64,000 bases of DNA from Aminobacter aganoensis (GCF_014206975.1 NZ_JACHOU010000002.1:310001-374000), one strand, 5' to 3'; counted from the first letter of the stretch, positions 16,612 to 27,519 are shown. Program-made: numbers and translations. The notes: generated by a model from the letters alone, not told the origin.

Positions 16612-17256
16612 ATGGCGCGGACGGCGGGTTCGGACGGCGGCAGGACGGAAGCGGCAATCCGCGACGCAGCGGTGCTGCTGATCGCGCGCCATGGCTACGA
16701 GGCCGTGACGATGCGCCAGTTGGCCGCCGAAGTGGGCGTGCAGGCGGCGGCGCTCTACCGCTATTTCCCCACCAAGGAAGACCTGCTCCGCACGCTAATG
16801 CGCGAGCATATGGAAGCGCTGCTCGGCACCTGGGAAAGCGCGCGCCCCGACAATGACGACCCGGTGGCGCGCCTGACCGCCTTTGTCGCCAACCATATCC
16901 GTTTCCATGTCGAACGCCGGCACTCCACGCATGTCTCCAACATGGAACTGCGCAGCCTTTCGCGCGATAATCTGACCGGCATCCTCAAGCTCCGCACCGC
17001 CTACGAGAAGGAGCTCAGGACGATCCTGCGCGACGGCGCGGAAGCTGGCGTGCTGGAGGTCGACGATACCGGCCTGACCGCGATGGCCATCATTCAAATG
17101 ATCACCGGCGTCATCGTCTGGTTTCGTCCCGATGAGAGGCTGTCGGTCGACGAAGTGACGGCGACCTATCTTGCAATGACCATGCGCCTGACCGGCGCCA
17201 AGACCAACACGGAGCACAGTCATGTACGACAAGACGCTGAACTTCGGGCTCGGTGA
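16612..17256 (+). CDS. TetR/AcrR-family transcriptional regulator of the leucine-degradation genes
   Basis: 214-residue one-domain-plus-ligand-pocket repressor. The N-terminal helix-turn-helix is clear: [20 protein letters not shown] then [22 protein letters not shown], about residues 18-62. The C-terminal part ([20 protein letters not shown]) resembles the acyl-CoA-responsive TetR_C group. Its 3' end overlaps ivd by 35 bp, so both are likely translated from one message. By analogy with other TetR regulators beside ivd it probably senses a pathway acyl-CoA; that is inference. Confidence 0.88.
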   Translation: MARTAGSDGGRTEAAIRDAAVLLIARHGYEAVTMRQLAAEVGVQAAALYRYFPTKEDLLRTLMREHMEALLGTWESARPDNDDPVARLTAFVANHIRFHVERRHSTHVSNMELRSLSRDNLTGILKLRTAYEKELRTILRDGAEAGVLEVDDTGLTAMAIIQMITGVIVWFRPDERLSVDEVTATYLAMTMRLTGAKTNTEHSHVRQDAELRAR

Positions 17257-18385
17257 GGACATAGACAGCCTGCGCGAGATGGTGCGGCGCTTCGCCCAGG
17301 AGCGCATCGCGCCGATTGCCGCCGACATCGATCGTTCGAACGAGTTCCCCGCGCATCTGTGGCAGGAACTCGGCGCGCTCGGCCTGCTGGGCATCACCGC
17401 CGAAGGCGAATATGGCGGCTCGGAAATGGGCTATGTCGCTCATGTCGTCGCCGTGGAGGAGATCTCCCGCGCCTCGGCTTCGGTCGGCCTGTCCTATGGC
17501 GCGCATTCGAACCTGTGCGTGAACCAGATCAAGCGCTGGGGCACGCCGGAGCAGAAAGCCAAGTACCTGCCCAAGCTGTGCTCCGGCGAGAATGTCGGCG
17601 CACTCGCCATGTCGGAAAGCGGCTCGGGTTCCGACGTCGTGTCGCTGCGCCTCAAGGCCGAGAAGCGCAACGACTGCTATGTGCTCAACGGCTCCAAGAT
17701 GTGGATCACCAACGGTCCCGACGCCGACACGCTGGTGGTCTATGCCAAGACCGATCCGGAGCGGAAATCGCGCGGTATCACCGCCTTCATCATCGAAAAG
17801 ACGACGAAGGGTTTTTCGGTGGCGCAGAAGCTCGACAAGCTCGGCATGCGCGGTTCCAACACCGGCGAGCTGGTGTTCGAAAATGTCGAGGTGCCGTTCG
17901 AAAACGTGCTGCACGAGGAAGGCCGCGGCGTCGAAGTGCTGATGTCGGGCCTCGACTACGAACGCGTGGTGCTGGCCGGCGGGCCGATCGGCATCATGGC
18001 CGCCTGCCTGGACGTGGCGGTGCCCTACGTCCATGACCGCAAGCAATTCGGCCAGCCGATCGGCGAATTCCAGCTCGTGCAGGGCAAGCTCGCCGACATG
18101 TATTCGACGATGAATGCCGCGCGCGCCTATGTCTATGCGGTGGCGGCAGCCTGCGACCGCGGCCAGACGACGCGCAAGGACGCTGCCGGCTGCGTGCTGT
18201 TTGCGGCGGAGAAGGCAACGCAGATGGCGCTCGATGCGCTGCAACTGCTCGGCGGCAACGGCTACATCAACGACTATCCCACGGGGCGCCTGCTGCGCGA
18301 CGCCAAGCTCTACGAGATCGGCGCCGGCACCAGCGAGATCCGGCGTTGGCTGATCGGGCGCGAGATCATGGCGGAAGGGGCATGA
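17222..18385 (+). CDS. ivd: isovaleryl-CoA dehydrogenase
   Basis: FAD enzyme oxidising isovaleryl-CoA to 3-methylcrotonyl-CoA in leucine catabolism, passing electrons to ETF. The 387-residue protein has the acyl-CoA dehydrogenase signatures [34 protein letters not shown] and [22 protein letters not shown]. Specific for IVD is the catalytic Glu in [18 protein letters not shown], the position that distinguishes isovaleryl-CoA dehydrogenase from other family members. It overlaps the TetR gene and precedes mccB and mccA; the ETF-ubiquinone oxidoreductase that accepts its electrons via ETF lies at 33-35 kb. Confidence 0.95.
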   Translation: MYDKTLNFGLGEDIDSLREMVRRFAQERIAPIAADIDRSNEFPAHLWQELGALGLLGITAEGEYGGSEMGYVAHVVAVEEISRASASVGLSYGAHSNLCVNQIKRWGTPEQKAKYLPKLCSGENVGALAMSESGSGSDVVSLRLKAEKRNDCYVLNGSKMWITNGPDADTLVVYAKTDPERKSRGITAFIIEKTTKGFSVAQKLDKLGMRGSNTGELVFENVEVPFENVLHEEGRGVEVLMSGLDYERVVLAGGPIGIMAACLDVAVPYVHDRKQFGQPIGEFQLVQGKLADMYSTMNAARAYVYAVAAACDRGQTTRKDAAGCVLFAAEKATQMALDALQLLGGNGYINDYPTGRLLRDAKLYEIGAGTSEIRRWLIGREIMAEGA

Positions 18386-18395
18386 CAGCGCACGT

Positions 18396-18424
18396 TTGTC
18401 GCTTTTTGCCATTCATGGCATAAT
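18396..18424 (+). promoter_or_regulatory. toxin-antitoxin promoter with overlapping palindromic operator
   Basis: A -35-like TTGTCG (18396-18401) and -10-like CATAAT (18419-18424) are 17 bp apart. Between and overlapping them lies the palindrome TGCCAT-TC-ATGGCA (18407-18420). A further TGCCAT half-site sits at the antitoxin start (18453-18458). The overlap is what is expected for autorepression by an antitoxin or toxin-antitoxin complex. Confidence 0.6.
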
Positions 18425-18456
18425 CTCGCTTTCTGCCACAGATCGGGATTCATGCC

Positions 18457-18795
18457 ATGACTGAGCCAGAGATACCGGAGGGTTTCGCCGAAGAGCCGCA
18501 GAAGCCCTACAGCTCCAGGATCCGGGATGAACTGCTGCGCAAGCCGCCGCGTTTCGAACGCCTGCGCGTGGGCGATGGTGGTCGCCTCGTCATCCCAGCA
18601 GCGATGCGCGAGGAAATGGGCATCAAGCCCGGCGACGATCTCGTTGCGCACGTCGAGGATGGAGAACTGAGGCTGATCTCGCACCAGATGGCCCTCACCC
18701 GGGTCCAGCAAGAAATGGCAAAGTACAAGAAGCCGGGCGAGAGCGTGGTCGACGAGTTCCTCGCGGAACGTCGGGCCATGTGGGGCGAAGAATGA
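18457..18795 (+). CDS. AbrB/MazE-type antitoxin (VapB-like)
   Basis: 112-residue antitoxin with a swapped-hairpin AbrB domain in the middle: FERLRVGDGGRLVIPAAMREEMGIKPGDDL, about residues 33-62. The N-terminal 30 residues (acidic, Pro-rich) are longer than in most antitoxins of this group. The C-terminus after residue 78 (AKYKKPGESVVDEFLAERRA) is the typical toxin-neutralising tail. Its stop overlaps the toxin start in ATGA. The pair sits inside the leucine-catabolism cluster, suggesting later insertion. Confidence 0.85.
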   Translation: MTEPEIPEGFAEEPQKPYSSRIRDELLRKPPRFERLRVGDGGRLVIPAAMREEMGIKPGDDLVAHVEDGELRLISHQMALTRVQQEMAKYKKPGESVVDEFLAERRAMWGEE

Positions 18796-19169
18796 TCGTT
18801 CTGGACACCTCTGCAGTCCTGGCGGCCATGCTGCAAGAATCGGGAGCAGAACGGGTGCATGCCATCGTCGACGAGAGCATCGTCTGCACCGTCAATGTCA
18901 CGGAGATCATCTCCAAGCTTGCCGACAAGGGCTACGACGAGATCGAGGTCCGGCAACAATACGAGAATTTGCGCCTTCAGGTGGCCCCTTTCGACCACCA
19001 CCTTGCACTGATCGCCGGGCACCTTCGGCCAATGACCCGCCACAAGGGCCTGTCGCTGGGCGACCGGGCGTGCCTGGCGCTCGCCATCCGGGAGGGCGCG
19101 ACAGCCTTTACCGCCGACCGCAAATGGGCCGACCTCGACGTCGGCTGCAGGATAGAGATCATACGCTAG
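18792..19169 (+). CDS. PIN-domain ribonuclease toxin (VapC-like)
   Basis: 125-residue PIN nuclease, predicted to cut RNA with a Mg2+/Mn2+ site. Acidic residues in the expected order: Asp5 (VLDTSA), Glu near residue 38 (NVTEIISK), Asp in LSLGDRACLALA, and Asp in TADRKWADLD. The start ATG overlaps the antitoxin stop by four bases; a start four codons earlier is possible but would lack a partner overlap of this kind. Full-length and apparently intact. Confidence 0.9.
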   Translation: MIVLDTSAVLAAMLQESGAERVHAIVDESIVCTVNVTEIISKLADKGYDEIEVRQQYENLRLQVAPFDHHLALIAGHLRPMTRHKGLSLGDRACLALAIREGATAFTADRKWADLDVGCRIEIIR

Positions 19170-19289
19170 AGCACCGACGATGCTGGACTTCGCCGAAATT
19201 ACGAGGCTAGTGCGTTAGATTCGCCACCCCACCATGACTGCTACGCGCCCTGGGCGCAGCAGCGCATGGGTATCACTCCAAGAGGACAA

Positions 19290-20897
19290 ATGCCGACGCT
19301 CCACTCCCTGCTCTCCCCCTCCTCCGAAAGCTTCAAGGCCAATGCCGCGCGCCTGCGATCGCTGGTGGCCGACATCGGCGAAAAGGCGACGACGGTAGAG
19401 CGCGGCGGCTCGGAAGACGCGCGCAAGCGGCACGCCTCGCGCGGCAAGCTCCTGCCCAGGGAGAGGCTGGCGCAGTTGCTCGACGCCGGTTCGCCGTTCC
19501 TCGAGGTCGGCCAGTTCGCCGCCTGGGGCCTCTATGGCGGCGACATCGCCTCGGCGGGACTGATCGCCGGCGTCGGCCGCGTCGAGGGCACCGAATGCAT
19601 GATCGTGGTCAACGATGCCACGGTGAAGGGCGGTACCTACTACCCGATGACGGTGAAGAAGCACCTGCGAGCGCAGGAGATCGCGCTGCAGAACAACCTG
19701 CCCTGCATCTACCTAGTCGATTCCGGCGGGGCCAACCTGCCCAACCAGGACGAGGTGTTTCCCGATCGCGACCACTTCGGCCGCATCTTCTTCAACCAGG
19801 CCAACATGTCGGCAGCGGGCATTCCGCAGATCGCCTGCGTGATGGGCTCGTGCACGGCGGGCGGCGCCTATGTGCCGGCGATGTCGGACGAAACGATCAT
19901 GGTGCGCAACCAGGCGACGATCTTCCTCGCCGGTCCGCCGCTGGTGAAGGCGGCGACGGGCGAGGACGTGAGCGCCGAGGAACTGGGCGGCGCCGACCTG
20001 CACACGCGCGTCTCGGGCGTCGCCGACCACTATGCCGTCGACGACGAACACGCGCTGGCGATCGTCCGGCGCATCGTCAAAAACCTGAATCGGAAGAAGG
20101 ACATCGGGCTGGTCCTGAAGAAAGCGATTCCGCCGCTTCATGCGCCGGAAGAGGTCTATGGCGTCATTCCCGCCGACCTGCGCCAGCCCTATGACGTGCG
20201 CGAGGTGATCGCGCGCGTCGTCGACGGCTCCGAGTTCGACGAATTCAAGCAGAACTACGGCACCACGCTGGTGACGGGCTTCGCCCACATCCACGGCATG
20301 CCGGTGGGCATCATCGCCAACAACGGCGTGCTGTTTTCCGAGAGCGCGCTGAAGGGCGCGCATTTCATCGAGCTGTGCTGCCAGAGGAAGATTCCGCTGG
20401 TGTTCCTGCAGAACATCACCGGCTTCATGGTCGGCGCAAAATACGAGGCCGGCGGCATCGCCAAGGACGGCGCCAAGCTGGTGACGGCGGTGGCAACCGC
20501 TCAGGTGCCGAAGGTGACCATCATCATCGGCGGCTCGTTCGGCGCCGGCAATTACGGCATGTGCGGCCGGGCCTATTCGCCGCGCTTCCTGTGGATGTGG
20601 CCTAACGCCCGCATCTCGGTGATGGGCGGCGAACAGGCGGCGACCGTGCTCGCCATGGTCAAGCGCGACGGCATCGAGCGCAAGGGCGGCAGCTGGTCGA
20701 AGGAAGAGGAAGCCGAGTTCCGCGCCCCGGTCCTGGAAAAATACGAGCGCGAAGGGCACCCGCTCTATTCGTCGGCCAGGCTTTGGGACGACGGCATCAT
20801 CGACCCGGCAAGGACGCGCGAGGTGCTGGCGCTCAGCCTGTCGGCAGCACTCAACGCGCCGATAGCCGACACCAAGTTCGGCGTCTTCAGGATGTGA
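19290..20897 (+). CDS. mccB: methylcrotonoyl-CoA carboxylase, carboxyltransferase (beta) subunit
   Basis: Transfers CO2 from carboxybiotin to 3-methylcrotonyl-CoA, the step after Ivd in leucine breakdown. 535 residues, the usual length, with N- and C-terminal crotonase-like carboxyltransferase halves; seen are [21 protein letters not shown], the oxyanion-type [33 protein letters not shown] and [15 protein letters not shown]. An ATG 24 bp upstream is in frame, but the ATG at 19290 has AGAGGA at good spacing and fits the family N-terminus. It is separated from its partner mccA by a DHFR-like gene and a broken macro gene. Confidence 0.95.
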   Translation: MPTLHSLLSPSSESFKANAARLRSLVADIGEKATTVERGGSEDARKRHASRGKLLPRERLAQLLDAGSPFLEVGQFAAWGLYGGDIASAGLIAGVGRVEGTECMIVVNDATVKGGTYYPMTVKKHLRAQEIALQNNLPCIYLVDSGGANLPNQDEVFPDRDHFGRIFFNQANMSAAGIPQIACVMGSCTAGGAYVPAMSDETIMVRNQATIFLAGPPLVKAATGEDVSAEELGGADLHTRVSGVADHYAVDDEHALAIVRRIVKNLNRKKDIGLVLKKAIPPLHAPEEVYGVIPADLRQPYDVREVIARVVDGSEFDEFKQNYGTTLVTGFAHIHGMPVGIIANNGVLFSESALKGAHFIELCCQRKIPLVFLQNITGFMVGAKYEAGGIAKDGAKLVTAVATAQVPKVTIIIGGSFGAGNYGMCGRAYSPRFLWMWPNARISVMGGEQAATVLAMVKRDGIERKGGSWSKEEEAEFRAPVLEKYEREGHPLYSSARLWDDGIIDPARTREVLALSLSAALNAPIADTKFGVFRM

Positions 20898-20980
20898 CGG
20901 CAGGGCCGCGCCCCGTGAGGGCATGGCACCATCCGGGGAAGGATTCAGAAGCCTTGAGCGATCGCCCGCAACATGACGGC

Positions 20981-21535
20981 CTAGGCAGCAGCCTGCGGCA
21001 GGTAGCGCAGGATGACGCCGCCGTTCTTGAGCGGCGTGGTCTGGGTCAGCTTCATCGCAAGCTCGCGGCCGGGCTTGAACAGCGGGTTGCCGGCGCCGAG
21101 CAACACGGGTGCGATGCACAGCCTGTACTCGTCGACAAGGCCATTGGCGAGCAAGGTGTCGAGCAGGTCGGCGCTGCCGAACACGAAGATGTCCTTGCCC
21201 GGCTCGCGCTTGAGACGCTCGACGGCGGCAACGAGGTCGCCCTCGAGAAGGCGGCTGTTGTTCCAGGTCACCTGCGCCAGCGTGCGGGAGGCGACCGCCT
21301 TCTCGCTGTTGTTCATCATGTCGGCGATGGCGCCGGTCTCCTGGGTCCAGTAGCTGGCCATGCCCTCGTAGGTCTTGCGGCCGAAGAGCAGCGTGCCGAG
21401 CTCCTCGCCCTGGGCCAGCGAGAAGGCCTCGAGCTCTTCGCCCCAGACGACGTTGTGGAAGCTCAAATCCCAGGGGCTCTTGCCCTCGAAATAGCCATCG
21501 AGGGTCATGACGTTCCAGGCGACGATCCTGCGCAT
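20981..21535 (-). CDS. dihydrofolate reductase-like (RibD C-terminal domain) protein
   Basis: 184-residue NADPH-binding reductase-fold protein of the RibD_C/DHFR-like family, found widely as single genes of unknown substrate. Visible are the N-terminal VAWNVMTLDGYFEGKS, GRKTYEGMASYW, the nucleotide-binding FVFGSADLLDTLLANGLVDEY and PVLLGAGNPLF. GGAGGAG precedes the ATG. It is on the opposite strand to the leucine genes, within their cluster. Its role in that context is unclear. Confidence 0.85.
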   Translation of the reverse strand: MRRIVAWNVMTLDGYFEGKSPWDLSFHNVVWGEELEAFSLAQGEELGTLLFGRKTYEGMASYWTQETGAIADMMNNSEKAVASRTLAQVTWNNSRLLEGDLVAAVERLKREPGKDIFVFGSADLLDTLLANGLVDEYRLCIAPVLLGAGNPLFKPGRELAMKLTQTTPLKNGGVILRYLPQAAA

Positions 21536-21585
21536 TTCGGCTCCTCCTCCATGCTTTCGTTCTGCAACCTGTCATTGGATCGCAT

Positions 21586-21610
21586 AACTGATTTCGATGT
21601 GCAATCAGTT
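21586..21610. promoter_or_regulatory. inverted repeat in the DHFR-like/macro intergenic region
   Basis: AACTGATT (21586-21593) and AATCAGTT (21603-21610) form 8-bp perfect arms with a nine-base spacer, between divergent genes. Size and position fit a dimeric repressor operator (MarR-like spacing), but no regulator gene is adjacent. Confidence 0.4.
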
Positions 21611-21651
21611 TTGCCTTTGACGACGACCGGCCTCGGCAAGGCGGTGGCGGC

Positions 21652-22178
21652 ATGAGAGCGCGCATCTCGGTCATCGTCGCCGACATCACGACGCTCGAGG
21701 TCGACGCCATCGTCAACGCGGCCAACGCGTCCTTACTGGGCGGCGGCGGGGTGGACGGCGCGATCCTCGTGCCGCGGGGCCAGAGTTGCTGGCCGAATGC
21801 CGGCAACTGGGCGGTTGCGACACGGGCGACGCGAAGATGACGGGCGGCTACCGACTGAAGGCGCCGCACGTGATCCACGCCGTCGGCCCGGTCTGGCACG
21901 GCGGCGGTGCCGGAGAGGCCGACCTGCTGGCATCCTGCTACACGCGCGCCTTGCAACTCGCCACTGAGCACAGCCTGACAAGCATCGCCTTCCCGGCAAT
22001 CTCGACCGGCATCTACGGCTATCCCAAGGATGAGGCGGCAGGCGTGGCCGTTGCCGCCGTATTGCGCCACCTCGGCGCCAGGCAGTCGCCGGAGACAGTG
22101 GTGTTCTGCTGCTTCGACGAAGCTGCCGCCGCTTTCCATCGCGCCGCGCTCGACCCTCTCGGGGGCGACGATGAATAG
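21652..22178 (+). pseudogene. macro-domain (ADP-ribose hydrolase-like) gene with a frameshift
   Basis: Two overlapping frames give one macro domain. Frame one reads [20 protein letters not shown] then [14 protein letters not shown] and breaks; frame two continues [39 protein letters not shown] and FPAISTGIYGYPKDEA. Adding one base after 21766 restores the expected [12 protein letters not shown]. The protein would be about 175 residues, like YmdB-type macro proteins that remove ADP-ribose from proteins or O-acetyl-ADP-ribose. Either a real inactivating 1-bp deletion or a sequencing error. Everything else about the gene, including the ADP-ribose loop GGGGVDGAI and STGIYG, is intact. Confidence 0.85.
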
Positions 22179-22214
22179 CGCGCCGCTTCCAATGACCCAC
22201 TTCGTATCGGGGGA

Positions 22215-24173
<1,959 letters not shown>

Positions 24174-24199
24174 TGCCGCCGTTTGCGAAAGCGCAACTC

Positions 24200-24231
24200 C
24201 AGCCCGAAAATGGGTTTCGATCTTCGGGCTG
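24200..24231 (+). terminator. hairpin downstream of mccA
   Basis: Nine-base-pair perfect stem CAGCCCGAA/TTCGGGCTG with a 14-base loop, 27 bp after the mccA stop. No T-run. Possible end of the leucine-gene message. Confidence 0.4.
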
Positions 24232-24274
24232 ACGCCTTAGAGCTGCAGGGCAGCGACCAACGACAGGCGACCCC

Positions 24275-24892
24275 GTGACCGAAACCAGCAGCGAAGCCAT
24301 CCCGCATGGGCTCTACGAGGATATGCTGGCGCTGCTGACCGGCACGATGCTGGTCGCGCTGGGACTGGTGCTCTACACCCATGCCGGGCTGATCACCGGC
24401 AGCTCGGCCGGGCTGGCGCTGCTCATCCAGTATGTCACCGGCTACGGTTTCGGTGCGGTCTTCTTCGTCATCAACCTGCCGTTCTATTATCTCGCGGTAA
24501 AACGCATGGGCTGGCCGTTCGCGCTACGCACCTTTGCCGCGGTGGCGCTGATCTCGGCCTTGTCGCGGCTGACGCCGGAATGGATCGGCATCGCGCATGT
24601 CGAACCGCTCTATGCGGCGGTCGCCGGCGGCGGGCTGATGGGCATGGGACTGCTGATCCTGTTCCGCCACCGCGCCGGGCTCGGCGGCTTCAACATCCTG
24701 GCGCTCTACCTGCAGGACAATTACGGCATCCGCGCCGGCTATTTCCAGCTTGCCGTCGACCTCAGCATCCTGGTCGTATCACTGTTCTACCTCGACTGGA
24801 CGAAGGTGGCGCTGTCGGTGGCGGGCGCGGCGGTGCTCAACCTGATCATCGCCATCAACCACCGTCCCGGCCGCTATGTCGGCATGAGCTGA
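24275..24892 (+). CDS. YitT-family inner-membrane protein
   Basis: 205-residue integral membrane protein with five or six predicted helices: MLALLTGTMLVALGLVLYTH, GSSAGLALLIQYVTGY, VFFVINLPFYYLAVKRMGW, and further segments to SVAGAAVLNLIIAINHRPGR. The LYTHAGLITGSSAGLAL stretch is characteristic of the YitT (DUF161) family, whose substrate is unknown. The start is GTG at 24275; no nearer ATG precedes the first helix except Met near residue 16. Convergent with the peroxiredoxin gene. Confidence 0.85.
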   Translation: MTETSSEAIPHGLYEDMLALLTGTMLVALGLVLYTHAGLITGSSAGLALLIQYVTGYGFGAVFFVINLPFYYLAVKRMGWPFALRTFAAVALISALSRLTPEWIGIAHVEPLYAAVAGGGLMGMGLLILFRHRAGLGGFNILALYLQDNYGIRAGYFQLAVDLSILVVSLFYLDWTKVALSVAGAAVLNLIIAINHRPGRYVGMS

Positions 24893-24906
24893 CGCAGCAA
24901 ACAAAA

Positions 24907-24930
24907 AAGCCGCGCCAAGGGCGCGGCCTT
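24907..24930. terminator. terminator between yitT-like and peroxiredoxin genes
   Basis: AAGCCGCGCC pairs with GGCGCGGCCTT, with an A-run on the plus-strand left side that gives a U-run for minus-strand transcripts. Serves the peroxiredoxin gene and probably both. Confidence 0.75.
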
Positions 24931-24949
24931 CGCTGCAATCCGTTGCGGA

Positions 24950-25612
24950 TCAGTGCGTGGTCGGCTGCTTGGTCTTCCTGAGATAGGGCAGCACGCGCTC
25001 GAACGAGCCGAAGCGCTTGATGGCATCCTCGTCGGACACGGCGGCGGTGACGATGACGTCGTCGCCCTGCTTCCACTGCACCGGCGTTGCCACCTGATAC
25101 TTGGCGGTCAGCTGGATCGAATCGAGCGCGCGCAAGATCTCGTCGAAGTTGCGGCCGGTCGACATCGGATAGGTCAGCGTCAGCTTGACCTTCTTGTCGG
25201 GCCCGATGACGAACACCGAGCGCACGGTGGCATTGTCTGCCGGGGTGCGGCCTTCCGAGCTGTCGCCGGCACCGGCCGGCAGCATGTCATAGAGCTTGGC
25301 GACGGCAAGCGTCGGATCGCCGATCATCGGGTAGTCGACCTTGTTGCCGGACAGTTGCTCGATATCGGCCTTCCACTTGTGGTGGTTTTCGACCGGATCG
25401 ACCGAGATGCCGATCATCTTGGCGTTGCGCTGGGCGAAATCCGCCTTGAGCCCGGCCATGTAGCCCAGTTCGGTCGTGCAGACCGGGGTGAAATCCTTGG
25501 GGTGCGAAAACAGCACGGCATAGCCGTCGCCGATCCAGTCGTGAAAGCTGATCGGGCCTTCCGTGGTGTCGGCTTTGAAATCCGGGGCGGTGTCGTTGAT
25601 ACGAAGGCTCAT
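24950..25612 (-). CDS. peroxiredoxin, 1-Cys (Prx6) type
   Basis: Thiol peroxidase reducing H2O2, alkyl hydroperoxides or peroxynitrite in the cytoplasm. 220 residues, the length of the Prx6 group. The peroxidatic cysteine is Cys45 in HPKDFTPVCTTELG, with the supporting Arg in the later RSVFVIGPDKK/YPMSTGRNFDEILR region. The long C-terminal domain (TPVQWKQGDDVIVTAAVSDE) places it in Prx6 rather than AhpC. No resolving cysteine is evident. AGGAGG precedes the ATG at 25612. Confidence 0.92.
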   Translation of the reverse strand: MSLRINDTAPDFKADTTEGPISFHDWIGDGYAVLFSHPKDFTPVCTTELGYMAGLKADFAQRNAKMIGISVDPVENHHKWKADIEQLSGNKVDYPMIGDPTLAVAKLYDMLPAGAGDSSEGRTPADNATVRSVFVIGPDKKVKLTLTYPMSTGRNFDEILRALDSIQLTAKYQVATPVQWKQGDDVIVTAAVSDEDAIKRFGSFERVLPYLRKTKQPTTH

Positions 25613-25722
25613 GGCTCGGTTCCTCCTGAAATCGACGCACGAAGCGACGTCGCAGCCAAAACGGCGCGCATATGACGTCCGAGTGCGAATGCGCCATCTT
25701 GCGCCAAGCCCACGAAAACGAC

Positions 25723-25747
25723 AATGGCCGGGAAAAGCCCGGCCATT
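25723..25747 (-). terminator. hairpin terminator after the binding-protein gene
   Basis: Ten-base-pair perfect stem AATGGCCGGG/CCCGGCCATT with a five-base loop, 28 bp beyond the stop of the minus-strand binding-protein gene. Confidence 0.7.
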
Positions 25748-25774
25748 GGAACAATTCGGACTTTCCAGGAAAAC

Positions 25775-26893
25775 CTACTGCTGGATCGGCGCGTACTTGC
25801 CGTCATGCCACTGGTTGATGTCGTAGCTGGCGTTCTTCAGGTCGCCCTTCTCGTCGAAGACCACGTCGCCGACGACGGTGCTGATCGGCTTGCCATCCTT
25901 GAGCGCCTCGGCGACCTTCATCGGATCGTCGGTGCCGGCGCGTTCGATGCCCTGCGCGAAAGCCTGGATGGTGGCGTAGGAGAACAGGGTGAAACCTTCC
26001 GGCACGAAACCGCCGGCCTTGATCTTCTCGACCGCTTCCTTGGCTTCGGGCTTGGCCTGCGGATCGGACGGGAAGACGAACATCGTGCCTTCGCCGGCCG
26101 GACCGGCGATCTGCCAGAATTCAGGCGAGGCGATCGAGTCCGGCATGATCAGCTGATACTTGAAGTTCTGCTCCGCCGACTGGCGCAGGATGAGGCCGGC
26201 CTCGGGGTGGTAGCCACCGAAATAGACGACATCGGCCTTGAGTTCCTTGAGCTTGGTGACGAGCGCCGAATAGTCCTTCTCGCCGGCATTGATGCCTTCG
26301 TACAGAAGCTCGGTGAGGCCCGCGGCATTCATCGTCGTCTTGACGGCATCGGCCACGCCCTGGCCGTAGGCGCTCTTGTCGTGCAGCACGACGACGTTCT
26401 TGCCCTTGTACTTCTCGGCGATCCACGGCCCGATGAAGGCCCCCTGCGCGTCGTCGCGGGTGTAGAGACGCATGATCGTCGACCAGCCCTTGGCGGCCGC
26501 ATCGTCGGTCATGATCGGGTTCGACGACGCCGGCGACATCATCAGCGCGCCGCTCTCGGCATAGACGGCGGAGGCCGGAATGCTCGAGCCCGAGCAGGCG
26601 TGGCCGTCGATGAACTTGATGCCGTTGGCAACGATGCGGTTGGCGACTGAAACCGCCTGCTTGGGATCGCAGACGTCGTCCTCGACCGAAAGCTTGAGCT
26701 GGCGACCCAGGACGCCGCCCTTTTCGTTGATCGCCTTGACCGCAGCCTCGGCGCCCTGGCGGAACTGGTCACCGATATTGGCGAGCTGGCCGGTCATCGG
26801 CCCGACGACGGCGACGGTGATGTCTTCGGCAAATGCCACGCCGGCACTGAGCGACAGCGCGAGCAATGCGCCAACTGAACGTTTGAAATGCAT
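25775..26893 (-). CDS. branched-chain amino acid-type ABC transporter substrate-binding protein
   Basis: Periplasmic type I binding protein of the LivJ/LivK group, 372 residues. Signal peptide MHFKRSVGALLALSLSAGVA then EDITVAVVGPMTGQLANIGD. LivJ hallmarks are seen: NEKGGVLGRQLKLSVEDD, CDPKQAVSVANRIV, the disulfide-bounded GHACSGSSIPAS, and YVYFGGYHPEAG in the form DVVYFGGYHPEAGLILRQ. ATG 26893 follows GGGGGAGGGA and is preferred to far-upstream in-frame starts. No permease or ATPase genes adjoin it, so it probably feeds a Liv transporter encoded elsewhere. Leucine uptake would fit the nearby catabolic genes. Confidence 0.93.
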   Translation of the reverse strand: MHFKRSVGALLALSLSAGVAFAEDITVAVVGPMTGQLANIGDQFRQGAEAAVKAINEKGGVLGRQLKLSVEDDVCDPKQAVSVANRIVANGIKFIDGHACSGSSIPASAVYAESGALMMSPASSNPIMTDDAAAKGWSTIMRLYTRDDAQGAFIGPWIAEKYKGKNVVVLHDKSAYGQGVADAVKTTMNAAGLTELLYEGINAGEKDYSALVTKLKELKADVVYFGGYHPEAGLILRQSAEQNFKYQLIMPDSIASPEFWQIAGPAGEGTMFVFPSDPQAKPEAKEAVEKIKAGGFVPEGFTLFSYATIQAFAQGIERAGTDDPMKVAEALKDGKPISTVVGDVVFDEKGDLKNASYDINQWHDGKYAPIQQ

Positions 26894-27252
26894 TCTTCCC
26901 TCCCCCTGAGCGCGCCGGCGATGCCGCGCGCCATCAAATGCACTGGAAACCTCCCACCCAGCTTGTGCCTTGTCTTGGCGCATGGGCGTCGGAGCATTGT
27001 GCCTGCAAGCGGCACTGGCGGCAATGATGCCGGCAGCCGGGTCGCCGACTGGCCAAAAACAAAAAGGCCGCGCCGATCTTGTTTCGATCGGTCGCGGCCT
27101 TTTTCGTGGAGGACGTCGCGGAGCGTCTTTGGCCCCGTCGCAGTCCGCCTGCCCTGTCATGCGTCGCGCCTCGCCCGTCCTTCAGACCGTCGCGTTGTTG
27201 TTGTTGGAAGCCGCCATGCCGGCGACCTCGATCTTCCCCCCGAAAGCGGTGT
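26894..27252. other. intergenic region upstream of the binding-protein gene
   Basis: About 360 bp without a supported gene. It holds the leader of the binding-protein gene at its left end and the strong terminator at 27061-27104. Frames open across it are shadows without ribosome sites or recognisable protein features. Confidence 0.55.
27061..27104. terminator. strong bidirectional terminator
   Basis: AAAAAGGCCGCG (27061-27072) pairs with CGCGGCCTTTTT (27093-27104), extended inward by CCGATC/GATCGG with one unpaired T. About 18 bp of stem with A and T tracts outside. Likely ends the minus-strand Sel1-like transcript. Confidence 0.88.
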
Positions 27253-27519
27253 TCAGTGCGTGGTCATCCATTCGCGGGCTTCGCGCAACGCCTTGACGAT
27301 GTCGAGCTTGGACATCGAGCCGGACAGTTCCGAGCGCAGCTCCGCGGCGCGGGCCGAGCCCTTGATCGCGGCGATGTTGAACCATTTGTGGGCGGCAATG
27401 ACGTCGACCTCGCAGTCGCGGCCGGTCGCATACATCATGCCCAATTCCAGAAGAATGTCGGCCTGAGCGGTGGAACCCATCGCGCCGAAGCCAGCATCAA
27501 AGATTTCGAAACGTGCCAT
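27253..27519 (-). CDS. small Sel1-like repeat protein
   Basis: 88-residue soluble protein. The stretch QADILLELGMMYATGRDCEV followed by DVIAAHKWFNIAAIKGSARA matches one Sel1-like (SLR) repeat of helix-turn-helix type, normally a protein-protein interaction module. Only one clear repeat plus a C-terminal helix is present. ATG 27519 follows GGGGAT; longer in-frame starts lack a ribosome site. Interaction partner unknown; small proteins of this form are conserved in rhizobia. Confidence 0.8.
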   Translation of the reverse strand: MARFEIFDAGFGAMGSTAQADILLELGMMYATGRDCEVDVIAAHKWFNIAAIKGSARAAELRSELSGSMSKLDIVKALREAREWMTTH

